Positions 1-6,871 are shown, numbered from the stretch's first letter. The stretch is 10,282 nt of DNA from Solimonas sp041612095 (GCA_041612095.1 JBFJJW010000117.1:1-10282), one strand, 5' to 3'. Notes: generated by a model from the sequence alone, not told the origin. A program made the numbers and translations.

Positions 1-968
1 GCCTCTACGGACGCGGGCGCGGTGAGCGCCTGCAGGAAACGCACGGTGTCGGCAGCACTGGCCGTGGGCCGCTCCAGCGGCAGCACGTGGCCGGCGCCGG
101 CGTAGGTCTTCACGTCAACCATCGCCGCGGCGCCGAGCTTGCGCTTGAACTCGCTGGCCAAGGCTACCGGCAGCTGCGGATTGTCTTCGCCCCACAGGAT
201 CAAGGTCGGCGCGGTGATCCGGGCCAGCAAGGCGTCCGGCTCGCCCGACTCAAACTGGCGCAGTCGCGCCAGCTCGGCTGCCCGGTTGCCGTCGCGTCGC
301 CACATGTCGACGAAGCGGGCCTTCAGCGCGGCGTCGATGACACGGTCATCCGCAATCATCCACTCCAGAAAGCGTTCCAGCGCCAGCGGCGGCACCAGCG
401 GAAACACCAGATCCGCCCACGCGGGAATGCCGCGTCCGCTGCCACGGCTCTGGCGTTTGAGGCCGCCGGAGTTGATCAGCACCAGTGCGGTCACGCCCTG
501 CGGTTGCTGTGCGGCCAGGGTGAAGGCGATGTTGCCGCCCAGGCTGGAGCCCACCACGGTGTACGTATCGATCTGCAGTTTCGCCAGCAGCCCCAGCAGC
601 AGATCAACGTCGCGCTGCACGCGGTAGTCGCTGCTGGGGTCGGGCCCGGTGAGGCCATGGCCGCTGAGGTCGTAGCGCAGCACGCGATAGTGCGGGGCGA
701 GCGTAGGCATCCAGCCGTCCCAGATGCCCATGTCGAAGAAGTGCGAGTGAATCAGCACCAGCACCGGAGCTTGTTCCGGGCCTTGCAGGCGGTAGCGTAG
801 CGGCACGCCGTCGACTTCCAGCGTATTGAGTTGGGCGTCGCCGTAGCGTTGCTCGAGTGTGCTGACGGGTATGTCGCGCCAGGCCCAGCTGGCATAGGCG
901 ACATACGCCGCTACCAGTGCGAGCAGCGTCAGCAGTCCTCGCAACAGCCAGCGCAGAAGGGTGCGCAT
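1..968 (-). CDS. Membrane-anchored alpha/beta hydrolase, 3' end outside window
   Basis: Alpha/beta-hydrolase fold enzyme, probably an esterase or C-C hydrolase; 322 codons are visible and no stop is reached before the window edge. An N-terminal hydrophobic segment (about residues 5-26) after two arginines suggests a membrane anchor or uncleaved signal, with the catalytic domain probably outside the cytoplasm. The triad is readable: nucleophile Ser142 in GSSLG (140-144), an acid at Asp262 in WGEDN, and His294 in GAGHVLP. The loop after beta-3 reads IHSHFFD (73-79), not the usual HGxG, so the oxyanion-hole strand is unusual. The start ATG overlaps the upstream monooxygenase stop as TGATG, indicating translational coupling and operon membership. 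Known relatives include lactonases, meta-cleavage product hydrolases and chlorophyll-related esterases. The substrate cannot be read from sequence; a tetrapyrrole ester is only a contextual guess. Confidence 0.88.
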   Translation of the reverse strand, partial: MRTLLRWLLRGLLTLLALVAAYVAYASWAWRDIPVSTLEQRYGDAQLNTLEVDGVPLRYRLQGPEQAPVLVLIHSHFFDMGIWDGWMPTLAPHYRVLRYDLSGHGLTGPDPSSDYRVQRDVDLLLGLLAKLQIDTYTVVGSSLGGNIAFTLAAQQPQGVTALVLINSGGLKRQSRGSGRGIPAWADLVFPLVPPLALERFLEWMIADDRVIDAALKARFVDMWRRDGNRAAELARLRQFESGEPDALLARITAPTLILWGEDNPQLPVALASEFKRKLGAAAMVDVKTYAGAGHVLPLERPTASAADTVRFLQALTAPASVE

Positions 969-2179
969 CAGGCGACCGCCAGGCTGTCGCGCACGCAGTT
1001 GATCATGGCGCGCTCCAGGATGAAGGCCTTGGCCTTGATCGGGTCGGCCGCCGCGTCCATCAGCATGCGCTGGCGCTTGATCTGTACATCCGGATCCGTG
1101 GACTCCATCAGCTGTTTGTTGTTGATGGTGTGTTCCTGCACGAAGCGCACCGCCAGTTCGCGCCGCTGGCGGTCATAGCGGGCGAAGGCATCGCGGTGAT
1201 CGGCACCGCCGCAAACGATCGCCACCAGCTTGCCTGCAAGATTGTGTGCGTCGTGGATGCCGCCATTCATGCCCATGCCGCCCAGCGGATTGTTGATGTG
1301 GCAGGCATCGCCGGCCAGCACCATGCGCCCGTTGTAGTAGGTCTCGGAAACGCGCTGATGCACGTTGTAGAGGGTGCGGTGGCCAATCTCGTAGGGCGTG
1401 TGCTTGGCATGCAGATGCCGCAATCGAGCCTGCACGTGCTCATCCGACAGCACCCAGGCTTCATCCTCGGGTGACTTCGGAAATACAGGAAACAGCACGC
1501 GCCAGATCTTCTCGGTGCGCAGAATCACGCACCACTCCTGCGGGTCGGCGACGTAGTTCACGTAGGAGAGATTGTCGAACACGGTCTCGAAGGCAAACGG
1601 TGTGCTGACCACCAGAAACTTCTCGTCGTAGGTGAAGCCACCAAAGCCGATGCCCGCGGCCTTGCGCACCTTGCTGCTGGCCCCATCGGCGCCGATCAGA
1701 AACGGCGTGCGGATCTGCCGAGGGCCTTCCGGTGTGCTGACCTCAACCGTGACGCCGTCTGCGTCCTGAGCGGCGTTCACCACTTCATGGCCAAAGCGCA
1801 TTTGCGCATGCGGGTACTCGCGCAGCTTTGCGTTCAGCACGTGGGTCATCTCGTACTGTTCCAGCTGCAGCCGGAACGGAAACGGGGTTTCGTCGGCAAT
1901 CAGTTTCATCTGGAACTCCGCAACCTCGCCGCTACGACGGTCGCGGTACTGGTAGCGGTCCACAATCAAGCCCTGCTGGATCAGGGTTTGCGCCACACCC
2001 AGTTCCTCAAGCATTTCCAGCGACGGCGGGTGGAAGGTTGACGCGCGCAGGTCGCGCGGCAGGCTGGGGTGTTTCTCCAGCAGCATCACCGGCACATCGT
2101 GCTGTGCCAGATACAGCGCAAGTACCGAACCGCAGGGGCCGGCGCCGGCGATCACGATCGGTTCCATGCCTGCGCTCAT
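968..2179 (-). CDS. FAD-dependent monooxygenase (PHBH/FAD_binding_3 type)
   Basis: Group A flavoprotein monooxygenase of 403 residues, the usual size for the family, which hydroxylates aromatic or similar conjugated substrates using NAD(P)H and O2. Visible motifs are the N-terminal dinucleotide fold GAGPCG (12-17) with the ribose-binding acid Glu35, the DG motif around Asp165-Gly166, and the GD motif AGDACH (289-294) followed by a glycine-rich NPLGGMGMNGG segment that packs against the flavin. The start is set at 2179 because that ATG overlaps the MFS stop as ATGA; an in-frame ATG at 2167 (MEPIV) is the alternative. The open frame extends upstream to 2716, but that part is antiparallel noise inside the transporter gene. 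The gene lies between a transporter and a hydrolase, a common catabolic arrangement. UbiH-like hydroxylases and geranylgeranyl-reductase-like flavoproteins are more distant alternatives. The substrate is unknown. Confidence 0.92.
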   Translation of the reverse strand: MSAGMEPIVIAGAGPCGSVLALYLAQHDVPVMLLEKHPSLPRDLRASTFHPPSLEMLEELGVAQTLIQQGLIVDRYQYRDRRSGEVAEFQMKLIADETPFPFRLQLEQYEMTHVLNAKLREYPHAQMRFGHEVVNAAQDADGVTVEVSTPEGPRQIRTPFLIGADGASSKVRKAAGIGFGGFTYDEKFLVVSTPFAFETVFDNLSYVNYVADPQEWCVILRTEKIWRVLFPVFPKSPEDEAWVLSDEHVQARLRHLHAKHTPYEIGHRTLYNVHQRVSETYYNGRMVLAGDACHINNPLGGMGMNGGIHDAHNLAGKLVAIVCGGADHRDAFARYDRQRRELAVRFVQEHTINNKQLMESTDPDVQIKRQRMLMDAAADPIKAKAFILERAMINCVRDSLAVA

Positions 2180-3492
2180 GCCGCGCCCACGGCGGCGGCA
2201 TCCGCCTTTGGCAACTGATCCGACTGCCCGCGCAGTCGCAGCGCCCAGATGAAAACCAGGACATTGATGGCACCAAACATCACGAACGGCGCGCTGGGGC
2301 CGAGGCTGCGGAACAGCAGTCCGCCTACCCCGGAGCCGACCAGAATGCCGACCGCGCCAGCGACGCCGAAGAAGCCGATGATCACACCGCGCAGTGCGGC
2401 CGGTGCCTGCTGGCCAATCAGCGCCTGGCTGCTGACGAATGCGCCAATCTCGGCCACGCCCATCAGCCCCAGCAAAGCAAAGACCCAGGGTGCGGTCGGG
2501 TCCTTCACCAGGAACAAGGCCAGATAGACCGCTGCCGTGAGTCCGGAGGCGATGGCCACGGCCGTCACGCGGCGCACACGGTCGCTGAGCAGGCCCATGA
2601 GAATGGCGCCGATCATCGCGCCGGTGACGATGGTCAGTACCCGTGGCATGGCCAGTTGGCCCATCGCTTCGCTTGCGGTCAGGCCCATCTGCGCCGTGCC
2701 GTACTGCACCAGCCACAGACCCATGAACGCGCCGGTGACCGCCAGCACGCCGCGGGAAGTAAAGGCGGCCGCGCAGGCCAGTGCGATCCCCGGATCGCGC
2801 GTGCTGCGCAGGCCCTGTGCCAACAGGGTGCGCAACGGCGGTTGAGCCTGTGCGGCGATACGGCCGGCCTGACCGGATAGGCCCACGGCGGCAATCACCG
2901 CAGCAAACACACCGAGACTGCCGGCGAATGCGAAAGTCAGTTGCTGCGCGGCCATTTCATCAAAGCCACGCGCGGCGAATACGCGCGGCAACGCCAGCAG
3001 CATGGGCGGAATGAAGGCGCCTAGCGTCGCCACGACCCCTTGCAGCCCATTGGCCTTTCCGCGGTCGGCCTCCTGCGGGTAATCGGCAATGACGGTGACC
3101 ATCATGCCGACCACAGCAGCGCTACCCAGCGCCACGATCAGCCGCAGTGCCACCAGTTCGGTGACCGAGCCGGCCTGAGCGTAGAGCGCATAACCGATAC
3201 CGGTCAGCAACAGGCCAACGACATAGACCAGGCGCCGGCCGACGCGATCCGCCAGTGCGCCGATGGGGCCCAGCAGCAGGATGAACACCAGTTCCTGCAG
3301 TGCCGCCAGCGAGCCGGTCAGCGTGGCCTGTTCGCCCTGCGGAATGCCCATCGCGTGCAGCAGCCCCGGCTGCAGCACCGAAAGCGCGCCGGCATAGGCG
3401 GACGAGATCACCGCCACCAGCAGATAGGCCCACAGATGGACCGGCCGTACGCCGGGTACGAGTTGGATGCCGAGCGTGCGGTCCGGGGTCAT
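2176..3492 (-). CDS. MFS transporter
   Basis: Major facilitator superfamily permease of 438 residues in the inner membrane, with about twelve hydrophobic segments. The conserved loop 2-3 signature is clear: GALADRVGRR (78-87), with Asp82 and the Arg pair. A weaker copy (LLSDRVRRV) lies between the seventh and eighth segments, as expected from the internal duplication of this fold. MFS proteins are secondary carriers, usually proton-coupled; direction and substrate are not readable here. Its position as first gene of an operon with a monooxygenase and a hydrolase suggests uptake of the compound being degraded or efflux of a product. The start at 3492 is the only ATG after the in-frame stop at 3520-3522. 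No good Shine-Dalgarno is visible before it. The 3' end overlaps the monooxygenase start by four bases. Confidence 0.93.
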   Translation of the reverse strand: MTPDRTLGIQLVPGVRPVHLWAYLLVAVISSAYAGALSVLQPGLLHAMGIPQGEQATLTGSLAALQELVFILLLGPIGALADRVGRRLVYVVGLLLTGIGYALYAQAGSVTELVALRLIVALGSAAVVGMMVTVIADYPQEADRGKANGLQGVVATLGAFIPPMLLALPRVFAARGFDEMAAQQLTFAFAGSLGVFAAVIAAVGLSGQAGRIAAQAQPPLRTLLAQGLRSTRDPGIALACAAAFTSRGVLAVTGAFMGLWLVQYGTAQMGLTASEAMGQLAMPRVLTIVTGAMIGAILMGLLSDRVRRVTAVAIASGLTAAVYLALFLVKDPTAPWVFALLGLMGVAEIGAFVSSQALIGQQAPAALRGVIIGFFGVAGAVGILVGSGVGGLLFRSLGPSAPFVMFGAINVLVFIWALRLRGQSDQLPKADAAAVGAA

Positions 3493-3513
3493 GGCGTCGT
3501 CATTGTATGTAAA

Positions 3514-3532
3514 GTTGTATCAATGATATAAC
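3514..3532. promoter_or_regulatory. Palindromic operator, TetR-family type
   Basis: The sequence GTTGTATCAATGATATAAC is a 19-bp inverted repeat centred on 3523, with eight of nine arm positions paired. The symmetry continues beyond one mismatch for three more pairs on each side (3510-3536). The inner TATCA-N-TGATA is the same as the core of the classical tet operator; read on the minus strand it is TATCATTGATA, as in tetO1. The flanks differ from tetO. TetR-family repressors commonly bind palindromes of this size between divergent genes. No regulator gene is present in the window, so the protein that binds is unknown. Confidence 0.6.
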
Positions 3533-3547
3533 ATTATAAATAAATAC

Positions 3548-3555
3548 AGGTGGAG
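3548..3555 (+). promoter_or_regulatory. Ribosome binding site deciding the start at 3562
   Basis: AGGTGGAG lies six bases before the ATG at 3562. The in-frame GTG at 3550 falls inside this Shine-Dalgarno sequence, so it is unlikely to be the start, and the protein begins MQQLLILG. Confidence 0.7.
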
Positions 3556-3561
3556 CAAGCG

Positions 3562-4413
3562 ATGCAGCAGCTGTTGATTCTTGGCCTGGGCCATGTGGGC
3601 AAGGCATTGGCGCAGCGCTTCCGCAGTGAGGGGGTGCGTGTAATCGGGACCACCACCACGCCGGACAAGCTTGAAGCCCTGCGTGCGTTTGCCGACGAGG
3701 TATATGTGGCACGCGGAACCGATAGCGACCGCATCCGCGAGATTGCAGCCGGCTGCGATGCCATCGTTACCACGGTGGCGCCGAACGTGCGCCAGGCCCG
3801 CAACCGCGAGGAGCGTGAGGCCACCTACCGCGATGCGCTGGTCGCCAGCTGCGAAAGTGCGGTGGCGGCCAACCCGCGCGTGGTGTTCCTGTCTTCGTTC
3901 TCGGTCTATGGCGATGGCGGTGCAGGGGACGGCCCCATCACCGAGGACACGCCCGTCAGCAACAAGATGGAGCCCTCGGCGCGCTACTACAGCGAGGCCG
4001 AGCAGGTGGTGCTGGCCAGTGGCCGGGGCTGTGTGCTGCGCCTGCCGGACATCTACGGCGCGCCGGGCGACATGAGCTACGCACAACGCGTGAAGCTGGC
4101 GCACGAGATCATGGGCGGCAAGGGCCCCTTCAGCGCGGATGCGCGGCTCTACATCATCCACTTTCAGGATGTGGTGGCCGCTGCCGAGCACGCGCTGCGC
4201 AAGCAGCTCACCGGCATCTACAACGTCTGCGACAACCAGACGTTGCCGCGCACCAACGCCGAGGTGTTCGACGAGCTGTGTCGCCGCCACGACCTGCCGC
4301 AGCTGGAGTTTCTCGGCCAGATCAAGGCGCCGACCCGCAAGATTTCCGCGCAGAAGCTCGCGGACACCGGCTACCGGACCGTGCATACGGACCCGGATCA
4401 TCCCCTACGCTGA
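3562..4413 (+). CDS. Atypical NAD(P)-binding epimerase/SDR-like protein
   Basis: Rossmann-fold protein of 283 residues resembling NAD-dependent epimerase/dehydratase and YeeZ-like atypical extended SDRs. It begins with a nucleotide-binding GLGHVG (8-13) instead of the extended-SDR GxxGxxG. It has the family's SSFSVYG segment (111-117), and LPDIYGAPG (161-169) matches the RxxxxYGPG region of epimerases. At the catalytic site Tyr142-Tyr143 are present, but the lysine of YxxxK is replaced (Glu147 relative to Tyr143). It may therefore use different chemistry or only bind the cofactor. First gene of the plus-strand operon, with a good Shine-Dalgarno and nine bases to the next gene. Its position suggests a role in the same pathway as the downstream reductases. 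The substrate is unknown. Confidence 0.85.
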   Translation: MQQLLILGLGHVGKALAQRFRSEGVRVIGTTTTPDKLEALRAFADEVYVARGTDSDRIREIAAGCDAIVTTVAPNVRQARNREEREATYRDALVASCESAVAANPRVVFLSSFSVYGDGGAGDGPITEDTPVSNKMEPSARYYSEAEQVVLASGRGCVLRLPDIYGAPGDMSYAQRVKLAHEIMGGKGPFSADARLYIIHFQDVVAAAEHALRKQLTGIYNVCDNQTLPRTNAEVFDELCRRHDLPQLEFLGQIKAPTRKISAQKLADTGYRTVHTDPDHPLR

Positions 4414-4422
4414 GCACACACC

Positions 4423-5226
4423 ATGGCAACGTTCGTCATTACCGGCAGCACCAAGGGCATCGGCTTTGCGTTGGCGCAGTACGCCGTCTCTCGCGGCCAT
4501 CAGGTCGTGGTCAGCGGCCGCACCGCAGAGGCGGTAACAAGAGCTGCAGACGCATTGACCGGCACCGGTGGCCCCGGCCGCGCCACCGGGCTGGCCACGG
4601 ACGTGACCGAGCTGCAGCAGGTCGAAGCCCTGTGGGCGCATGCCATTGCCGAATTCGGCCGCGTCGATGTGTGGATCAACAACGCCGGCGTGGCACACAC
4701 CACGCAGCGCATCGTCGATAGCTCGGCCAGTGGCATTCACGCGATGGTGACGACCAACGTGCTGGGAACCATACACGGCAGTCAGGTCGCGGCCCGGGGC
4801 CTGATGGCGCAGGGCAGCGGTCGCATCTTCAATATCCTGGGGGGCGGCTCCGACGGCGAGTATTTCCCCGGCATGGGCATTTACGGCACCACCAAACGTG
4901 GCCTCGACTATCTGACCACTGCGCTGGCCAAGGAACTGGCGGGCACACCGGTGCTGGTGGGCAAGGTGCGGCCGGGCATGATCGTTACGGAAGGGGTCAT
5001 ACGCGAGATCAAGGCGGACCCGGAGAACTTCCAGCGCAGCCGCAAGATCATGAACACGCTATGCGACCTGCCCGAGACCGTCGCGCCGTATCTGCTTGAA
5101 CAGATGCTGGCGATGAAGAAGAGCGGCAGCAAGATCCGCTGGCTCACCGGCGGCAAGATCGCCAAGCGTTTCCTGATGGCCCGGATCAAACCGCGCGACG
5201 ACCTGTTTGCCGCAGCCGGCCTTTAA
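4423..5226 (+). CDS. SDR reductase, chlorophyll b reductase (NOL/NYC1)-like, copy 1
   Basis: Classical short-chain dehydrogenase/reductase of 267 residues. It has TGSTKGIG (7-14) for cofactor binding, Arg33 in SGR favouring NADPH, NNAG (86-89), Asn112, and Tyr154/Lys158 in YGTTK; the likely catalytic serine is Ser143. The serine loop is GGGSDG, placing Ser eleven residues before Tyr where most SDRs have thirteen. The C-terminal half has LCDLPETVA (213-221) and a WLTGGK segment (240-245). Both features match my recollection of plant NOL/NYC1 chlorophyll b reductases (a DGAGSGG loop, then ICELPETVA and YLTPP). Those enzymes reduce the C7-formyl of chlorophyll b to hydroxymethyl. Here it lies directly upstream of an RCCR-like gene and has a paralogue two genes on. 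I infer reduction of a carbonyl on a tetrapyrrole or similar large ring; a general ketone reductase remains possible. Confidence 0.88.
   Translation: MATFVITGSTKGIGFALAQYAVSRGHQVVVSGRTAEAVTRAADALTGTGGPGRATGLATDVTELQQVEALWAHAIAEFGRVDVWINNAGVAHTTQRIVDSSASGIHAMVTTNVLGTIHGSQVAARGLMAQGSGRIFNILGGGSDGEYFPGMGIYGTTKRGLDYLTTALAKELAGTPVLVGKVRPGMIVTEGVIREIKADPENFQRSRKIMNTLCDLPETVAPYLLEQMLAMKKSGSKIRWLTGGKIAKRFLMARIKPRDDLFAAAGL
4660..4689 (+). repeat. 30-bp exact repeat within the paralogous SDR genes, copy 1
   Basis: Thirty bases identical to 6294-6323, encoding RVDVWINNAG in both SDRs. The rest of the two genes has diverged, so this reflects shared ancestry or local gene conversion at the NNAG motif; it is not a mobile repeat. 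Confidence 0.85.
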
Positions 5227-5250
5227 CTTTCTTTGCACGTGACCGACACC

Positions 5251-6063
5251 ATGAGCTCCGACACCAAGACCATAGACCAGTTTCTTTCCGAAAATCCGAA
5301 CGTAGATGTGAGCAAGGCGTGGGAGCGCTGCTACGGCATCCTGGCGGGGATCAAGGACCGCATTGCCACGCGCTTTCCGGTTGAGCGCCATCCGTCGTGT
5401 GCCGGGCGCGAGTACTACACCAGTCCGGACAAGCAGTTCGAGGGTTCGTTCAACGCCTACAGCGGACCCGGCGTGGAGTGGCTGGTGAACTCCTGGCTCG
5501 GCAACCGCAAGGCCTCGATCCTGGACATGAACGCCACCTGCTTCCTTGGGCAGGAAACCGATGTGCCGCATCTGATCGTAATCTTCGGCACCTTGCCCAA
5601 GCTGTTCTTCTATTGCGACTACACGCCGCGTCGCAATCTGATGACCGACATGGCCTATCTCGATAAGTACTACGGTGGCGAGGTCAACGACGACTGGGTG
5701 AAGCTGCGCGGCGACCCCGATCTGCACTGGCTGGTCAGCCACGGCACCTACATGCGCTCGCTGTTGTCGCCGGCGGGCATGAGTATCGCGGGTGATCTCA
5801 ATGACCAGAACATCGACAAGTTCGAGGTCTATGCCGAACGTTTCGTGTCGCGTTGGCTGGGCTGGCTGGATGCTGCCACGCCGGTGCCGGTGGCCGAGCG
5901 CGCAGAACTGCAGCGCTACGACCATCAGGTGCGCCGTCTCGGCTATGAACGTGACCCGATGAACAAGCTGGCGGCCAACGTGTTTGGCGCCGACCAGGTC
6001 CAGCGCATGATCAGCATGCGCATGGGCGAGGACCAGATGGCAGCGAGCCGCATCTACACATGA
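5251..6063 (+). CDS. Red chlorophyll catabolite reductase (RCCR)-like protein
   Basis: Protein of 270 residues that I recognise as a bacterial homologue of plant RCCR, a ferredoxin-dependent bilin-reductase-fold enzyme that reduces red chlorophyll catabolite to primary fluorescent catabolite. Compared with Arabidopsis RCCR from memory, matches run in order: GS (65-66), SW (81-82), VPHLIV (105-110), TPRRNL (125-130), YLDKYY (136-141), MRSLLSP (168-174), ERAELQRYD (216-224), RR (228-229) and Asp235, the counterpart of plant Asp291. The counterpart of plant Glu154 appears to be Ile111, and that of the stereochemistry-setting Phe218 is Leu172. There is no signal peptide, so it is cytoplasmic. Start choice is uncertain: in-frame TTG 5233, GTG 5239 and ATG 5251 are possible, none with a clear Shine-Dalgarno. 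The stop overlaps the next SDR start as ATGA. No ferredoxin is encoded nearby. The real substrate is unknown. Confidence 0.82.
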   Translation: MSSDTKTIDQFLSENPNVDVSKAWERCYGILAGIKDRIATRFPVERHPSCAGREYYTSPDKQFEGSFNAYSGPGVEWLVNSWLGNRKASILDMNATCFLGQETDVPHLIVIFGTLPKLFFYCDYTPRRNLMTDMAYLDKYYGGEVNDDWVKLRGDPDLHWLVSHGTYMRSLLSPAGMSIAGDLNDQNIDKFEVYAERFVSRWLGWLDAATPVPVAERAELQRYDHQVRRLGYERDPMNKLAANVFGADQVQRMISMRMGEDQMAASRIYT

Positions 6064-6863
6064 AGACCGTCGTCATTACCGGCAGCACCCGCGGCATCGG
6101 CCGCGGCCTGGCCGAGGCCTTTCTGGCGCGCGGCTGCAAGGTCGTGATCAGTGGTCGCGGCGCGGCCGCGGTCGAGCGTGTGGTGGCTGAACTGGGCGGA
6201 AAATACCCTGGGAAGGTTGCCGGCGCCGCCTGCGACATCACCCAGTTCTCTCAGATCGAGGCCTTGTGGCAGTGCGCTGCTCAGAAATTCCAGCGCGTCG
6301 ATGTGTGGATCAACAACGCCGGCATGAGCATACGGCGCGGTCCCTTGCACGAGGCCAGGCCGGCAGATATCGAAGCCATCGTGTCCACCAACCTGACCGG
6401 CGTGCTGCTCGCCAACCGTGTCGTCATCGCCAGCATGCTGGCGCAGGGCGGCGGCCAGGTCTGGAACATGGAGGGCTTCGGCAGCAACGGCGCCACCCAA
6501 CCCGGCATGGCCGCCTATGGCGCGACCAAGCGCGGCATCAATTACCTGATCAAGGCGCTGCAGAAGGAAGTGCGCGGCACGCCGGTGCAGGTCTGCACGC
6601 TGAGCCCGGGCATCGTCGTCACCGATCTGCTGGTCGGCGACTATGACCAGACCTCCGAGGCCTGGGCCAAGGCCAAGAAGATCTTCAACATCCTCGGCGA
6701 CACGGTCGAGACCGTCACCCCGTGGCTGGCCGACCAGGTGCTGGCCAGCAACAAGCCCGGAGCCAAGGTGGCGTGGCTGACGACCGGCAAGGCCTTCGGC
6801 CGCTTCATGACCGCAGGTTTCAAGAAGCGCGATCTGTTCAGCAGCCCCGCTGCCTCTCAGTGA
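6060..6863 (+). CDS. SDR reductase, chlorophyll b reductase (NOL/NYC1)-like, copy 2
   Basis: Second classical SDR, also exactly 267 residues and clearly paralogous to the gene at 4423-5226. It has TGSTRGIG (7-14), NNAG (85-88), and Tyr153/Lys157 in YGATK; the likely catalytic serine is Ser142. The serine loop WNMEGFGSNG (135-144) is even closer to the NOL/NYC1 FNMDGAGSGG loop than that of copy 1, and FNILGDTVETV (209-219) followed by WLTTGK (239-244) repeats the family's C-terminal signature. The start overlaps the RCCR-like stop by four bases (ATGA), so the two are probably translated together and may work on the same substrate. Two diverged copies suggest two carbonyl positions or two successive reductions. 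Assignment as SDR is firm. The chlorophyll-reductase-like subfamily is likely, and the substrate is inferred from neighbours only. Confidence 0.88.
   Translation: MKTVVITGSTRGIGRGLAEAFLARGCKVVISGRGAAAVERVVAELGGKYPGKVAGAACDITQFSQIEALWQCAAQKFQRVDVWINNAGMSIRRGPLHEARPADIEAIVSTNLTGVLLANRVVIASMLAQGGGQVWNMEGFGSNGATQPGMAAYGATKRGINYLIKALQKEVRGTPVQVCTLSPGIVVTDLLVGDYDQTSEAWAKAKKIFNILGDTVETVTPWLADQVLASNKPGAKVAWLTTGKAFGRFMTAGFKKRDLFSSPAASQ
6294..6323 (+). repeat. 30-bp exact repeat within the paralogous SDR genes, copy 2
   Basis: Second copy of the identical 30-base stretch found at 4660-4689, in the same orientation and reading frame, 1634 bases downstream. Recombination between the copies would delete the RCCR-like gene and leave one hybrid SDR. 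Confidence 0.85.
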
Positions 6864-6871
6864 GAACCCGC

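Larger units (their letters stand above)
3493..3561. promoter_or_regulatory. Divergent promoter region between two operons
   Basis: This 69-base AT-rich spacer is the only divergent junction in the window and contrasts with the GC-rich genes around it. On the minus strand, a perfect TATAAT lies at 3533-3538, about 40 bases ahead of the transporter start, but no convincing -35 is found at 16-18 bases. On the plus strand, TATAAC at 3527-3532 with TTGTAT at 3503-3508 (18-base spacing, weak -35) could drive the epimerase/SDR operon. Both -10 boxes overlap or touch the palindrome at 3514-3532, so one bound repressor could shut both directions. The weak -35 boxes may mean that an activator or a low basal rate is involved. 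Confidence 0.5.

Noticed and set aside
2180..2716. N-terminal extension of the monooxygenase frame by 179 codons
   Set aside because: The extension lies inside the transporter gene and is low-complexity Arg/Gly/His text; the FAD fold begins at the ATG overlapping the transporter stop.
1828..2880. Long open frame (350 codons) on the plus strand opposite the monooxygenase and transporter
   Set aside because: Composition is Arg/Gln/His/Gly-rich with no domain motif, and it crosses two well-supported genes; it is an antisense shadow of GC-rich coding DNA.
3550..3561. GTG start four codons upstream for the epimerase-like gene
   Set aside because: The GTG is part of the AGGTGGAG ribosome binding site for the ATG at 3562.
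5059..5925. Open frame of 288 codons on the minus strand opposite SDR copy 1 and the RCCR-like gene
   Set aside because: No recognisable motif and repetitive His/Gln/Val composition; the plus-strand genes have clear family signatures and operon overlaps.
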